A DNA stretch of 64,000 nt from Athripsodes cinereus (Eukaryota > Arthropoda > Insecta > Trichoptera > Leptoceridae). The DNA is taken from positions 13,834,713 to 13,898,712 of the forward strand of contig OX388309.1 of the NCBI GenBank assembly GCA_947579605.1, written 5' to 3'. This document shows positions 1 to 11,195 of the stretch, piece by piece (within the stretch, counting starts at the first letter, position 1; every line of letters starts with the position of its first letter). A program made the position numbers and the translations under genes. The notes under the pieces were generated by a model that did not search any database, was not told where the DNA came from, and worked only from the letters and a program-made list of their open reading frames with translations.

Positions 1-2
1 CT

Positions 3-2516
3 GCCATATCTCCGATGATGATCACACCACCACGGGAAATCCTGGCGGCCAAATCAGTGCATGTGATCCCGCAGACTATGGAATTTCCAGTTGCAATGCT
101 GACGCCACCTCCGACTCCTCCTCCAGCTGATGATCCTGTGTGTCAAGTGCCCATAGAATCTACAGGACAGCCTAGCCAGGAGTGTTCGTGCAAACCAGGA
201 GTCTTGTTCGATGGCTATTCTCCCAGACTGGCAGATAGGATGTTCAGAGATGCGCAAATAGCTGTATTTAATGCCGACCCCACACTGTCACCACGGTCGG
301 AGAGTTTATTCGCACCAGAGCGCTTGGACATCTGCAGCCTGGACGTCAATGAGAATGTACTCTCTGCGCAAGAGAAGGACTCATTGGATCGCGTGTTACA
401 AGAACACGCTGAGGTTTTCCAGTCTAATGGACTACCATGTTCACTCCCCGAGCACTATATCGACACAGGTGAGCACGCACCAATTGCAGTACCACCATAC
501 CGCCTGTCTCCTCCGCGCAAGGAAGTGCTCAAGAGGGAAATAGCAAAGATGATAGAAGATGACATCATAGAACCATGTTCATCACCTTGGTCTGCTCCAG
601 TGGTTCTAGTACCTAAGAAGAATGGCGAATTACGTTTTTGTGTAGACTACCGTAAGCTGAATGCCATTACTGTTCCAGATGTCTATCCTATACCAAGAAT
701 TGATGACTTACTACACGAGGCCAAGCCAACGCCTTACATGACCACCTTGGATTTGAAAGCCGGTTATTGGCAAATCAGGGTTAGGCAGAAAGATCAGGAG
801 AAGACGGCGTTTATAACCTCATTTGGCATCTACCGGTTCAAGCGCATGCCCTTTGGCCTTCGTAATGCCCCTTCCACGTTCCAGAGAATGGTAGATCACA
901 TCCGGATCAGGTTGGATGGCATAAAGATGCTAGCATATTTGGATGACCTGGTAATTCTCTCTTCAACCTTCGAAGAACATCTCACTCACCTCAACGCAGT
1001 GTTTCAGGAGCTGAGAAAGCAGAATCTTACTGTAAACAAGGAGAAGTGTAAGTTCTGTTGTTCTACCATCAAATACCTAGGTCACTACATCACACCTCAA
1101 GGACTTCAAGTTGACCCTGAGAAGACAGCAGCCATTAGAGATCGGTCTGCACCTCGGAACATCAAGCAACTCGTGTCATTTCTACAAACATGCTCTTGGT
1201 ACCGTCGATTCATTAGCAACTTTGCAAGCATTGCTGAACCACTATCGAGATTGGTAAAGAAAGATACCATCTGGGTATGGAACGACGAGCAAGAACGAGC
1301 TTTCAATCATTTGAAGGATGCACTCACCACTGCCCCAATACTTCGACAAGCTGATGACAGTAAACCATACACTGTCAAGACAGATGCAAGTGGCTATGCT
1401 CTCGGAGCAGTTCTGGTCCAAGGGGAGAGGGAAGAGGAGCACCCAGTCGAGTATGCCAGTCGCCTGCTGACCCCAGCAGAAAAGAACTATTCTACAACGG
1501 AACGAGAGGCCCTTGCAGTTGTGTGGGCTTTAAATAAGTTCCGTGGTTATATAGAAGGATTACCTGTCACTATTGTGACTGATCATCAATCCCTGAAGTG
1601 GTTGATGACTCTTAAATCACCCACAGGAAGATTAGCCCGGTGGGCATTGCAGATACAAGCATATGATCTACACATCAAGCATGCTTTTACACCAGTATAT
1701 CACCCAGAGACCAATCCAGTCGAAAGAAAGAATCGTGATTTGAAGCCACAATTGGCTATCCTGGTAGAAGAAGGACATCGAGTTTGGCCCCAAAAGCTGC
1801 CCAGCATAAGGTTCGCCATGAACTCGACAATTTGTTCAACAACTAATTACTCTCCAGCATACCTAACTTTTGGAAGAGAGTTACGGACACCTGATGATGT
1901 ACAACATGACTTTCGTCAGATCGTGGTGTCAGAGAATTTCTTACCTGAAATTACGCCAAGGCTACAACAGATGGCCCAAATGCTACAGCAAGCCGACGAG
2001 AATCAAGAACGTCGTGAAGAAAGACGCAAAATCGTCACAGACAAGGGCAGATACCCAGATCCCCATTATAGAAAGGGAGATCTAGTGATGGTGAAAATTC
2101 ACCCACTCAGTAAAGCATCACAAGGATTTAGTGCGAAGTTAGCGCCAAGAAGAGATGGACCATACGTCATCGTCAAGTCCCATGGAGCAGCCTCCTACGA
2201 AATTTCAGCAGCAAGCAATCCTGAGGTCCCCATCGGAGTACACCATACATCGGCATTACAACGGTACCACGGAAGAGAAACTGAAGTACCAACGCCCATA
2301 ATACCTATTAGACAACGAGGACGTCCGAAGAAAATAGCATCCAAGAGGTCAGGGGAACCAGCCCTTATATTGGCAGGACAGCCTGACTTGCTATCATCAG
2401 ATTCTAAACTATCAGGGGAACCTGCCACGCAACCGGCAGGACAGCCTGACTTACTACCAGCCATCACCCATCGTATTCAACCTAGGAGAAAGGCAACCCA
2501 TCGACTCTACAATTAG
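3..2516 (+). pseudogene. Ty3/gypsy-type pol polyprotein, 5' partial, integrase core deleted
   Basis: The frame is open to the left edge, so the true start lies outside the window; the first Met codon is at 15. Counting from that Met, the protein shows reverse transcriptase (FCVDYRKLN near residue 208, active-site YLDD near 308), then RNase H (TDASGYALGAVL near 456, the glutamate in TEREAL, and TDHQSL). At about residue 556 the RNase H end runs straight into VYHPETNPVERKNR, the block holding the last acidic residue of a gypsy integrase. The zinc-binding HHCC region and the first two catalytic aspartates are therefore missing, yet the frame is kept. A GPY-type motif (DGPYVIV) follows, and the C-terminus has a duplicated SGEPA...AGQPDLL block. 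Reverse transcription could still be encoded, but integration in cis could not. No early stop is present, which suggests a fairly recent loss. Confidence 0.9.
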
Positions 2517-2549
2517 ATGCTGGATCATCGTCGGGGCGCCTTCAGATCC

Positions 2550-2560
2550 AGAAGGGGAGA
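2550..2560 (+). other. Polypurine tract of the gypsy element
   Basis: The purine run AGAAGGGGAGA lies one base before TGTAACACC, 33 bases after the pol stop. In LTR retrotransposons this tract primes plus-strand synthesis and sits directly against the 3' LTR. Placement and composition fit. Confidence 0.75.
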
Positions 2561-2839
2561 TTGTAACACCACATAATTTCAACATAGCATAACAACAACA
2601 TAACCTGCCAATGATGACTGACAGCCGCTGTCAAGGTACAGGAAGTACCTGATTATTTAACAGGATCATCAATAGATGTCTCAGTTATGGAAGCCTCCAG
2701 AATGTTCCCGAATGTTCTAGAAACTTCTAGAACAATCCGAGCGGAAGTAGATAGGCGGAGTTCAGGAACAGGTACCTCTCCCACTATCACACCGTCCACT
2801 TCCAAGGTATCCATCAGCTGTTCAGTACTGACTCAAGGG

Positions 2840-2847
2840 TATAAAAG
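2840..2847 (+). promoter_or_regulatory. TATA box in the gypsy LTR
   Basis: TATAAAAG lies about 280 bp into the LTR, where a U3 promoter is expected, and is followed by GC-richer sequence that would hold the transcription start about 30 bp downstream. Confidence 0.6.
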
Positions 2848-2906
2848 ACGGAGCCCGGCATACTGAAAGGCAGAATCGCGGTGGCTCTTCCAGGGCCAAG
2901 GTTTCC

Positions 2907-3104
2907 TACCTACCGTTACTCCATAGCTGTCTAAGAAGTACCTACTCTTGTTGCTATGAAGTGATTCTCCTTACCTACCGTTACCCTCTATAGCTGTCCA
3001 AGAAGTGCCTACTCTTGTTGCTATATGGTAACTTTCCTTATACCTACCCGCTACTCCCTGGCTGTCCGAGATGTGCCTACTCTTGGTGCCATACAGTAGT
3101 AGCG
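2907..3104 (+). repeat. Three tandem 65-69 bp repeats inside the LTR
   Basis: Units start at 2907, 2972 and 3041 with TACCTACCG/TACCTACCCG. Each continues through a TAGCTGTC or GGCTGTCC block and a GTGCCTACTCTTGTTGC-type block. The third unit is the most diverged. They lie downstream of the TATA box, so they would be within the transcribed leader. Confidence 0.8.
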
Positions 3105-3595
3105 ACCCTTATTACCTAGTCTCTCTCCGACTACCTCAATATCCATCTAACCTAGCCTGGAGGTGTCTTCGTTATTGTTTTACTAATAGTGTTACTTTCT
3201 TTATACAGTATTGTACCAGTTGTCAAGTGATTGTAATAAATTGTGAATTTGCTAAACAGTGTTTTGAACTCTCTCGGTGTACCCCTTCAGGAGTACACCT
3301 GGCGCCCAAATTAGTTTTAAGTGTTGACTCTCTACATTCCCCTTCAGGGAATAATACAAGTAATATTAAGTGTTACAATACTATATTCTTCTTCTTAAAG
3401 TGCCATATCTATTATTTTACTAATTACTTTTGAATATTACATTCTGTTTTACATTCTTGACTTTAAATATTGTATTCTGTTTAGCATAATTGACGTGGAT
3501 ACCTTTATGTATCCGAGATTTCTCATTTATCTATGTATTTATCTATATTTATAACATGACGTGGATCTAATGTCCTAGAATTTATAAATTGTACA

Positions 3596-3870
3596 GTGTC
3601 CTTGAGGAGGTGCTTTGGCACGTAAACGACACTTTAATATTGTCCAATAATAATAATATCAGTTCCCCTCGATGTCGGCCTCTGTCCTGTGCTAGCCGGA
3701 ACAGTTCTTCCACCCTCCGGACTCCGGTCCACTCTCGAATATTTCTCAGTCAGGACATGTGTCGCCTTCCTTACCGCGACTGCCCTCAATTATTCCCTTC
3801 AAAATGAGTTGGAGCAAACTATATTTCTCATTTCGAAGTAGGTACGTGTCCCAAATATGCCATCTTCCTC
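3596..3870 (-). pseudogene. LINE 3' fragment (RT C-terminus)
   Basis: Read on the minus strand, it gives pieces such as MAYLGHVLRNEKYSLLQ, then in another frame LRNIREWTGVRRVEELFR. This is the wording of the C-terminal tail of insect endonuclease-reverse transcriptases (a WxGHVxR block, then a conserved W-containing tail). Frames shift and stops occur. An ATT-repeat (ATTATTATTATT on the minus strand) at about 3647-3660 follows the coding tail. Only the 3' end survives. Confidence 0.6.
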
Positions 3871-4317
3871 ATCTTCATATTGGATAACATCTCTCTATCT
3901 GTTCTAACCCTCCGCAACACCTCATTGTTGGTAACCAAATCAGTCCATGGGATACTATAGAATTCATGAATTTTAAAAGTATGCTCACAAAAATTACTTT
4001 TGAAAGATTATGGCAACGAAATATCTCACAACAAATGACATCGTTTTCTTTAGTGCACATGTCAATATTATGGAATATTTTACATCTTACAAAAGTTCCA
4101 AATACCAGAAAAAATAGGCCATTCGCATCTTCCAACAAGTTTAGAAAGCTCAGCAAATAGAAGACCATTCACTTCCATGAAGGAGCCTCTGGCGTTGCAG
4201 ATCATATGATGTGGAACAGGATGTCTGTCTATCTGCGGAGCCACTTGTGACGGTACAAGAATCTCAAACGGCGCAAATAGAAACTCATTACATCATTATC
4301 ATCACACAAAAAGTAAT
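3871..4317. other. No gene recognised
   Basis: AT-rich sequence with only short, non-homologous open frames. Possibly more of the adjacent LINE fragment or unrelated spacer. Confidence 0.4.
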
Positions 4318-4368
4318 GATATTTGAACACAACATTATGTTGATATTATTGTATTGTGTTCAAATATC
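4318..4368. repeat. Perfect 15-bp inverted repeat (hairpin)
   Basis: GATATTTGAACACAA at 4318-4332 is matched exactly in reverse complement by TTGTGTTCAAATATC at 4354-4368, with a 21-base AT-rich loop. Small for a pre-miRNA. It may be the relic of a palindromic element. Confidence 0.6.
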
Positions 4369-4468
4369 CTGAAAAATAAGGAAATAATAATTCTTAACTT
4401 TCTTCTCATTTTCATTTATAAACAATCGTGGTATATATGTACCTACGTATATTCAAGAATCAAGAATC

Positions 4469-4838
4469 TATCAAGAAACTCCGTGTAGCTCAAAGGAAGC
4501 ATGAAAGAGCGATGCTACAAATAAAACTCTCTGATCGCATTAGAAACACGGAGATACGTAGAAGATCGGGAGTTACGGATGTTATTGAAAGAGTGGCAAG
4601 GTTGAAGTCGTCATGGGCAGGGCATGTTGCTAGACTTAAAGGTCAAAGATGGACAAAAAGGGTAATGGAGTGGAGACCTCGTGAAGATAAAAGGACTAGA
4701 GGAAGACCTCCAACAACTTTGTCAGACGACATTAAAAGAATCACTGGTGACTGGTTACAGAAAGCTCAGGACAGAGATGCCTGGAGACATAATAAGGGGG
4801 AGGCTTATGTTCAGCAGTGGACAGGAATAGCTGCATAA
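4469..4838 (+). pseudogene. LINE reverse transcriptase C-terminus, 5'-truncated
   Basis: An open frame of about 120 codons runs from KKLRVAQRKHERAML through SDRIRNTEIRRRSGVTDVIERVA, SSWAGHVARLKG, RGRPPTTLSDDIKR and GEAYVQQWTG to a stop. This is the well-known C-terminal tail of insect endonuclease-reverse transcriptases that I associate with the RTE group. The palm domain and endonuclease are absent, typical of a 5'-truncated insertion. No stop interrupts it, so the copy is younger than most LINE fragments nearby. Confidence 0.8.
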
Positions 4839-5316
4839 GTAAGTAAGTTCAAGAATAGTAGGTAAATAGTGAATACCACAGCTTTACAATAAGTAGAAAT
4901 GTGAAAACAGACTATGCAGACATTTTTCTATGCATATTACGCACATATATTATAAAAGTGAAGTTAACATGAAAAAAGCTTTATAAATAAAAATAATCCC
5001 TCATCGCTGTATTCAAGATGTAAAACGGCTTTTTTTAGAACGTCTGCCCTGTAAAAGTACAAGACACTCGCATAGCACAACAAAAATTCTGAAGAACTTA
5101 TTTTTCGTCGTTGAAGTATAATAACGAATTCAAAAGAAATACAAAAGAATACCTATATTGATGTCAAATGATTTACAATTCATGGATATCAATGTCGACA
5201 TGTATCATGCCTGCCAGAGCATCAAGTTTCCTTAATTTCCTCTGTAAAAAAATCAGAGAAATAATAAGAACATTTGTCCATTATTGACTAGCCAACTATG
5301 TTATTAAACTATGTAG
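4839..5316. other. No gene recognised
   Basis: AT-rich spacer between the LINE fragment and the hAT-type MITE. I see no coding signal or repeat structure. Confidence 0.5.
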
Positions 5317-5324
5317 GTAGGTAC

Positions 5325-5727
5325 TAGTGATGTAACGAATGTGTGATTTTGAATATTCGCGAATGCGAATGCGAATTGCGAATATTGACTTGCTTAGATT
5401 TCTACAATATTGCTCAACCATTAAAATTTCTACCCCCCCGTTGCCGAATTTTCAAAATGGTATAGGAATTTTAAATATTTCAAAACTCCTCGGTTTTCTT
5501 AAAGAATATTTTCTTGTAGTACCTTTTTATACAATGTACCGGGTAAGTATCCGGTACTTTAACCGAATATCCGATACTTTATTACCGAAATAATATTCGC
5601 AAAATATTCGCATATTTTTTTATTCGTATTCACATTCGCAAAAATTCGCATATTTCAAAGTATTCGTATTCGCAAAAAAATATGCGAATATTTGCGAATG
5701 CGAATACGAATATTCGTTACATCACTA
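5325..5727. mobile_element. hAT-type MITE, 403 bp, with 8-bp target duplication
   Basis: The element starts TAGTGATGTAACGAAT and ends with the exact reverse complement, ATTCGTTACATCACTA. It is flanked on both sides by GTAGGTAC (5317-5324 and 5728-5735). An 8-bp duplication and TAGNG-type ends are hAT hallmarks. Both arms are filled with GCGAATATTCGC-like subrepeats, so most of the unit folds on itself. It encodes no transposase and lies about 290 bp upstream of the first coding exon of gene 1. Confidence 0.85.
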
Positions 5728-6018
5728 GTAGGTACTCATTTTAATCACGAAATCCTCTCCAAACGTTGTATGTTAAATAGCTGTATTGTTGGTATAGTAA
5801 TGTACTATAACATAAAATTATATCAGTGCACGTCAATTTGATGTTGTTTATAAATAAATTAGAATCACATTTTCATGTGGCTTGTTTTATGAATAAATCG
5901 TGGCATGGAATAGATGGGATTCTATTGTCTGTCACAGCAAATATTTTAAATTATATGAAAATCACACCATAAATCGTTCATCAGTTTTAATGTGTGACAA
6001 ATATTACGAGTATTCATA

Positions 6019-7888
6019 ATGTTAATTTATCTGCGAAATATTTCACACAAAATTTGTGTTGTGATTGTACTAACCATTTTCATTACAAATGTCAACAGCA
6101 AAAAGGTATGAATATTATCAAATATATATTTATATGCCGTTATAATATGTCTTATTCATCACTGGATATTGGTCATAATACTTTAATTTAAGATTATATC
6201 AAATTAATAAACCTAAGAACATCAACAAATAAAGTAATCAGTAAACTTACTAGACTGCAAGGTAGGAACCGAGTCGCAAAGAAGAGCGGGGGGGGGGTTA
6301 GCCTGTTCAAGTCCAGCACTGGTCTGAATGGCTGGGTGTACATGACGGATTTCTCACCATAAAACAACTAACTGCATATGATGTCCTCTTTGTGTCATTT
6401 AATTTAGAAGTCCGTGTGACTAACCGCAAAACGCACGAATAACATTTTTTTATGACTTACAGGCCAAATATGTAATAAATTATAGCTCAAAAGTAGAAAC
6501 TTGCGATGGTAGTCCACCAACATATATGGACACTAAAGATTTAACAGCGTCGAGGTATAATGAAAGCATTGCAGTTCTCAGTGGAGGTTTCACTATGTTA
6601 AAACCCATGAAATCACCATTAAAGGTAAATATGTACCTAATAGTTTAACGTTTTAGTCTTATTAAATTTTATTATCATATATTATGGACTCATAACATTA
6701 TATTTCCAAATTTTTGTAACATATCGTGAACACAAAACTTCAACTAGACATCTCAAAATCAATAATTTTGGGATAATGAAAAGATCACGACAATCATCAA
6801 AAGAAAAGGAAATAATATATTATATATTATTAAAAAGATTAGATTACGGTAAAAAAGCCTCTGAATTCATATTTTTTCCTAAAAATAACTCAAACATTGA
6901 AGACAAACATCAATACACATAACTGAAAAACATCAAAACTCAAAATATCTAGTTCTAGTATTGAACCTACGATAAAACTACAGAATATTGTTTTAGATGG
7001 ATATAATCATACGTAAAATGTTGATAGGAGGTTCAGAGATTGTAGCCACACATGAGATATTAGACTTATGTGGGCTAATAAAAGACAAGGACGAAGATTC
7101 CGTGTATAATCAATATCTTAGCAAGATCAACTTTCCTTCAGAATGTCCCGTACCTGCTGTAAGTAAGATTAAATATTAACGAATTTTTATTTAATCTCTA
7201 GGTAAATTATGTGAGGTCGAGAAGATCAATATTATTTTCTATGATATGTTTTATGTATATATGTATATTTAATATATATTTTATGATGATCTAGAGTTTG
7301 TCTGTTCACATCGTGAAAAGACATTTTTAACATATTTGATATCACGTATATCATATATTTTGTTTATTTTCATTTGATGATTTGTCTAGATAACATTCAA
7401 AAGTCGTATGACCATCTCGAAGACACTGATATAAATTACAGCTAGTCTCTGAAGCTGATGGAATATTTTATTTCACTTTACTTTGTTCGACTCAACAGCA
7501 TTCTGTGAATATTTCTTCTTTGATGATTTTTAGTAGAAAACCTATAAGAAATGTGATCAAATATTATAATGAATCATTAAAAAAACAATCTTTAAAACAT
7601 ATGCACTATAAGATAGTAAACGAAGCAGATAAATAATTATACATTTTATTTATAAAATATTACGTCATTTATTTTCAGGGTGATTACATTGTTGATAACA
7701 TGGTCGCAGATACAGATAAAATACCAATAAGAAATATGATGGAAGGACGATTTAGATTGGAGTATACATTTTCTGGACCGCGGGAATCTGAAAAGTTAGT
7801 TGACACAGGTGATGTACATGAACCAGATGTTGCTATAGAGCCATTAGAATGTATCTTATTCGATGTATCAGTCGACAAAGTAATATAA
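6019..7888 (+). CDS. Secreted DUF1091/CheA-like protein, gene 1 (four exons)
   Basis: Predicted join: 6019-6105, 6463-6624, 6997-7158, 7679-7888; 206 residues. Every intron is phase 0 with good sites (AAG|GTATGA, ACAG|GCC, AAG|GTAAAT, TTAG|ATG, GCT|GTAAGT, TCAG|GGT). Exon 1 encodes a signal peptide ending near VNSKK, with a hydrophobic core IVLTIFIT. Cysteines at about residues 43, 108, 133 and 195 are all kept in the neighbouring paralogue. The pattern (NESIAVL, then DLC..LI, then FPSECPVPAG.Y.(V)DN) resembles insect DUF1091/CheA-type small secreted proteins, a group thought to be related to lipid-binding ML folds; a ligand is not known. The start is supported because exon 1 aligns with exon 1 of gene 2 (HKIC, VNSKK). 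The family name is from pattern memory; the gene model is directly visible. Confidence 0.75.
7287..7345 (+). repeat. Short interspersed repeat in intron 3 of gene 1
   Basis: The stretch with CTAGAGTTTGTCTGTTCACA and AAAGACATTTTTAACATATT closely matches 46641-46700, where it continues into a long hairpin. It is a dispersed repeat fragment rather than part of the gene. Confidence 0.6.
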
Positions 7889-8539
7889 AGCCAAGCCAAT
7901 TGGTGCATTACTATCGTTGAACAAAGTTTTGAAAATAATGAGGTTGAGCTCTTTTCTATGTTTGAACTACTATTCTCTGTCTAAATTTGAATAAAAATTA
8001 TCACTAATCAATGAAATTTCAATGCTTTCTTCTAAAGTTTGTGTATGCGTTGGGTTAAACTATGACAATAAAATAATAAATTTATTTTAAATTTTATTTC
8101 ATTTATGTCCTATCTCTTTAACTAGACTTTTGACTAACCTTTTACTCCTTAGTTATGCAAAGGGTATGAAAAGAGCGCTTGATAATATGCATGAAATAAC
8201 AATGAATGTATGACAGTTTTTTTTTTTATTTGTTTTTCCATAAATATAACAAGAAAACAACTTACAACTACAAAAAAATTACTACTCACTAAACATCATA
8301 TGTTAAAACACATATTCTTTTGAAAATTATAGAAAATGGACTTTATTGCCTCCCTAGACTTGAGTCTGTTCTGAGGCAGTATCTATATAATTATGTTACT
8401 ACATATAGGTACATGTGTTGTTCAAAAATATTCTAGTCAGTTTTGTAAGCACCATTTGTAGTATACGAAATAAAAATAATACTAAATAAAAGTAATAATA
8501 AGAAAGAAAGGAAAAAAATGAACAATCAGTATGGAGATT
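7889..8539. other. Gene 1 3' flank
   Basis: AATAAA occurs at 7990 and again near 8067, either of which could end the gene 1 transcript. A T-run begins near 8217. No further gene is visible. Confidence 0.5.
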
Positions 8540-8708
8540 TAAAAAAAATGTATATGAATAAGAATGGTGCCAGTTTCTCTCCCTCGCTCCATCCTTCCAT
8601 CTCTCCCTCTCTCTTGTCCCTCTCATCACTGTAACACCTGCAATGAAAGTCTCTCATATTCCTTCCTTCTCAATACACACAAACACCCTGTTACACACCT
8701 GTCCAAGT

Positions 8709-9810
8709 TCACACCTCCTCCAGGCACACAATTATTCTGGATTTATCTTGCATAATTTTATTGTAAAGTCTTAGAGCCAGAAATGAGTAGTGTCGCTGAG
8801 CGAAAGTGGTGCGAACCGACACGGGCTGAAGTACTCGGGCATTTCTAGTATTATGAGCTAAGACATACTGTGGACGAAAAGCTTTTGTTTCTTTATTTAA
8901 GTATTTAATAATGGTTCTCATGTATATCTGTCTTACATCCAAAACACCAAAATCAGAAAATAATTGGTCTGAGGGGTATCTGTATGACTTGCGAGAAATG
9001 ACTTTTAAAATAGATTTTTGAGCAATCGTCAAGGAATATAAATTTGTTTTAGCCATTTCTCCCCAACCCATGACACCATACGAAAATACTGATTGACCTT
9101 TTGCATAGTATATATTTTTTAAGATAGATTGGCAAAACATATTTCTAATGTTACGAAAGACGTAAAATAGCTGTCTTACTTCATTTGAAATTTCATTAAT
9201 ATGACTAGTCCATCTCAAGTGACGGTCCACAGTCAAACCAAGGTATTTATAAGTTGTCACGCGAGTCAATGCACGATACGAGCAGGGCCATGAGTTACAA
9301 CTGTGCACCTTAATTGATGCATCAGTTGAAGTCGGTTGATTTTTAATGTCTATGCTGTGTATCATGTATTTAGTTTTCCCGACATTCAATGTAAGTAAAT
9401 TTTCCATCAGCCATTTCTGTACAATATTCATCCTCATCTCTGCTTTGGTATATACTTGATCCCAACTTTTAGCACAAAAAAGTAGCACTGTATCGTCTGC
9501 AAATGTAACTATAGATCCTTCAACTCCCAGTTTGCTCATTTCAGCTATGTGTATTAGAAAAAGAGTAGGACCCAAGACACTACCCTGCGGAACCCCATGT
9601 GTAACTGGAAGGTACGGACTATTTTTTTCTCTCAGTCTGACAGCCTGCCTTCTATCACCGAGGTATGATTTAAACCATGGAATTGAATTGTCACTAAAAC
9701 CTATTTTATGCATTTTCTGTATGAGTATTCTATGTGAAACGGTGTCGAAAGCCTTTGCAAAATCTAGATAAATTCCGATATATTCAGTATCACTGGGACT
9801 AGCAAAACAG
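8709..9810 (-). pseudogene. Jockey/CR1-like LINE reverse transcriptase, 5'-truncated
   Basis: The minus strand carries RT motif A as GIYLDFAKAFDTVSHR (upstream of the first Met at 9713, read through to about 9810), motif B as GVPQGSVLGPTLF and the active site FADDTVLL. It then runs uninterrupted through a long C-terminal region. The APE endonuclease and finger domain are missing, so the copy is cut off within the RT. About 330 codons remain open. The stop at 8709 may follow a frameshift, since the last residues look atypical. A decayed sister copy lies at 16850-17880. A pyrimidine-rich 3' flank lies at 8570-8630. Confidence 0.85.
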
Positions 9811-9835
9811 AAATTCGCTTCGATGTAGTGTCATT

Positions 9836-10580
9836 ATACTTACACTGCTCGCAGACTCAGAAAAGGAGCTGAACGAAGCCTTAAGAAGAATGGAAAATAT
9901 ATTACTCTCAAAATAAAACGTGAAAAATTAAGATAAAACAAAATAAATGGGCATTGAAAGAGATGAGGCTACTGTGAACATGTAAATGGAGTGAGTATAA
10001 AACAACAAGTACGAGAATTTGTGTAGGTACTTGGGCAACAGAATAGGTCAGGACAGACGCTCCAAACTGAGATCGTAAGCTGAATAAACCAGGCAAGATT
10101 TGCCTCTAACAAAAGTTTAAAATATTAGAATCTCTAAATATTGATTTAAGTGTCAGAAGGAACCTTACTTAAGCCATTGTACGGAGCATTCTGACACATG
10201 GTTGCGAGACGTGGAAAGCGAATGGTTAGTGGCCTTTGAGATGTGGAGTTAAAGACACATTTTGAAGGAGGTTCAATGGTCGGAACATATCGAAAACGAA
10301 GGGGTGTTAATCAGGGGAGGTGAAAGTAGGCAACTCCTTAAAAAATCAGCCAACATCGAGCTAACTGGATTGGCCACAACATCAGGCATCCTGGCTTTCT
10401 CATCACCATCGCGGAAGATAAGACCGAAGGCAAAAATTGTAGAAGCCGATCAAGAGAAACCTATATGGATCAGGTAAAGAAGAACATAAGTTGTAGCACC
10501 TACGTATAATTAAAAAGACTGACATAATAGAAGGAGAAATGGAGAACAAAGTCGGAACTCGTTGCAGACCAGGAGACTCT
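9836..10580 (+). pseudogene. Decayed LINE fragment, same family as 50.5-52.2 kb
   Basis: Pieces in several frames match the intact relative on the minus strand at 50484-52250: LLADSEKELNEAL, RYLGNRIGQDRRSK, WLVAFEMWS, VQWSEHIENEGVLIRGGESR, and a tail EQSRNSLQTRR. Stops and shifts occur throughout. It abuts the LINE at 8709-9810 end to end in the opposite direction. Confidence 0.8.
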
Positions 10581-11008
10581 ATCTCTCGAAAACAGCGGCA
10601 AGAGAATCTCAAAAATCAATAAAAACTTACTAATCTCTACAATCAACCAAGATAAAAATTCTAGATGAGTTTTGTATAACAAGTAGATACATTTAAATGA
10701 ATCGAAACACTAAGTGAATACTTGAGTATATAACAGTTTACTATTTACAGTATCTAATTAACAATGCATTTAAATGCAACACCAAAAGACCTCAAAAGAA
10801 CAAATAGGTTATTAAAACATACAAATATCTTGTCGAAACGTGGTGTCCAGAATTTATCAGATGAGTGAGGAATCTACAAAACGGTTTCCTGTCCTGCTTA
10901 CCTACAATTAGTATTATAATTCGCGACTATAATGTTACTTTCTTTTGCAAGCCGCATGATACCTGAATACGATTTCCGTAATATTATATTGTGTTGCAAG
11001 TAGCAAGA
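10581..11008. other. No gene recognised
   Basis: AT-rich spacer between a LINE fragment and a SINE. Nothing supported. Confidence 0.5.
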
Positions 11009-11195
11009 GTTCGTCGGTAGCCTGGAGGTAGAGTCTCGGCCTCGTGAACAAGGGGTCCGTGGTTCAATAGCAGGTGCTGGCAAACTCCCCTTTCACGACA
11101 CAAGCTTTTAGTAGCTTACAGTGAAAGGTGTGTAAGGTTGTATTTGGGTTTATAACAAAACCCAGATATATCTTCTTTTTTTTTTAAAAAAAAAT
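11009..11195 (+). mobile_element. tRNA-derived SINE, copy 1
   Basis: The head GTAGCCTGGAGGTAGAG resembles an A box and GTGGTTCAATAGC a slightly decayed B box of the RNA polymerase III promoter. A shared body follows (CTCCCCTTTCACGACACAAG, then AAAACCCAGATATATCTT) and then a T/A-rich tail. Copies of the same family lie at 19240-19422 (minus) and 44214-44385 (plus). Confidence 0.75.

Larger units (their letters stand above)
2562..3595 (+). repeat. 3' LTR of the gypsy element (right end inferred)
   Basis: The LTR starts with TGTAACACC directly after the polypurine tract. It contains a TATA box (2840-2847), a triplicated 65-69 bp block (2907-3104), an AATAAA at about 3234 and a twice-used GACGTGGAT near 3493 and 3559. 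The right end at ...TTGTACA (3595) is a guess based on TG...CA ends and on LINE-like sequence beginning just beyond it. The 5' LTR is outside the window, so the end could not be set by comparison. Confidence 0.6.

Noticed and set aside
3071..3433. 120-codon open frame inside the LTR
   Set aside because: It covers LTR repeat units and AT-rich sequence with no homology; LTRs are normally non-coding.
6997..7179. Separate small gene starting at the Met of exon 3
   Set aside because: The ATG directly follows a splice acceptor and the frame continues the conserved exon order in both paralogues; it is an internal exon.
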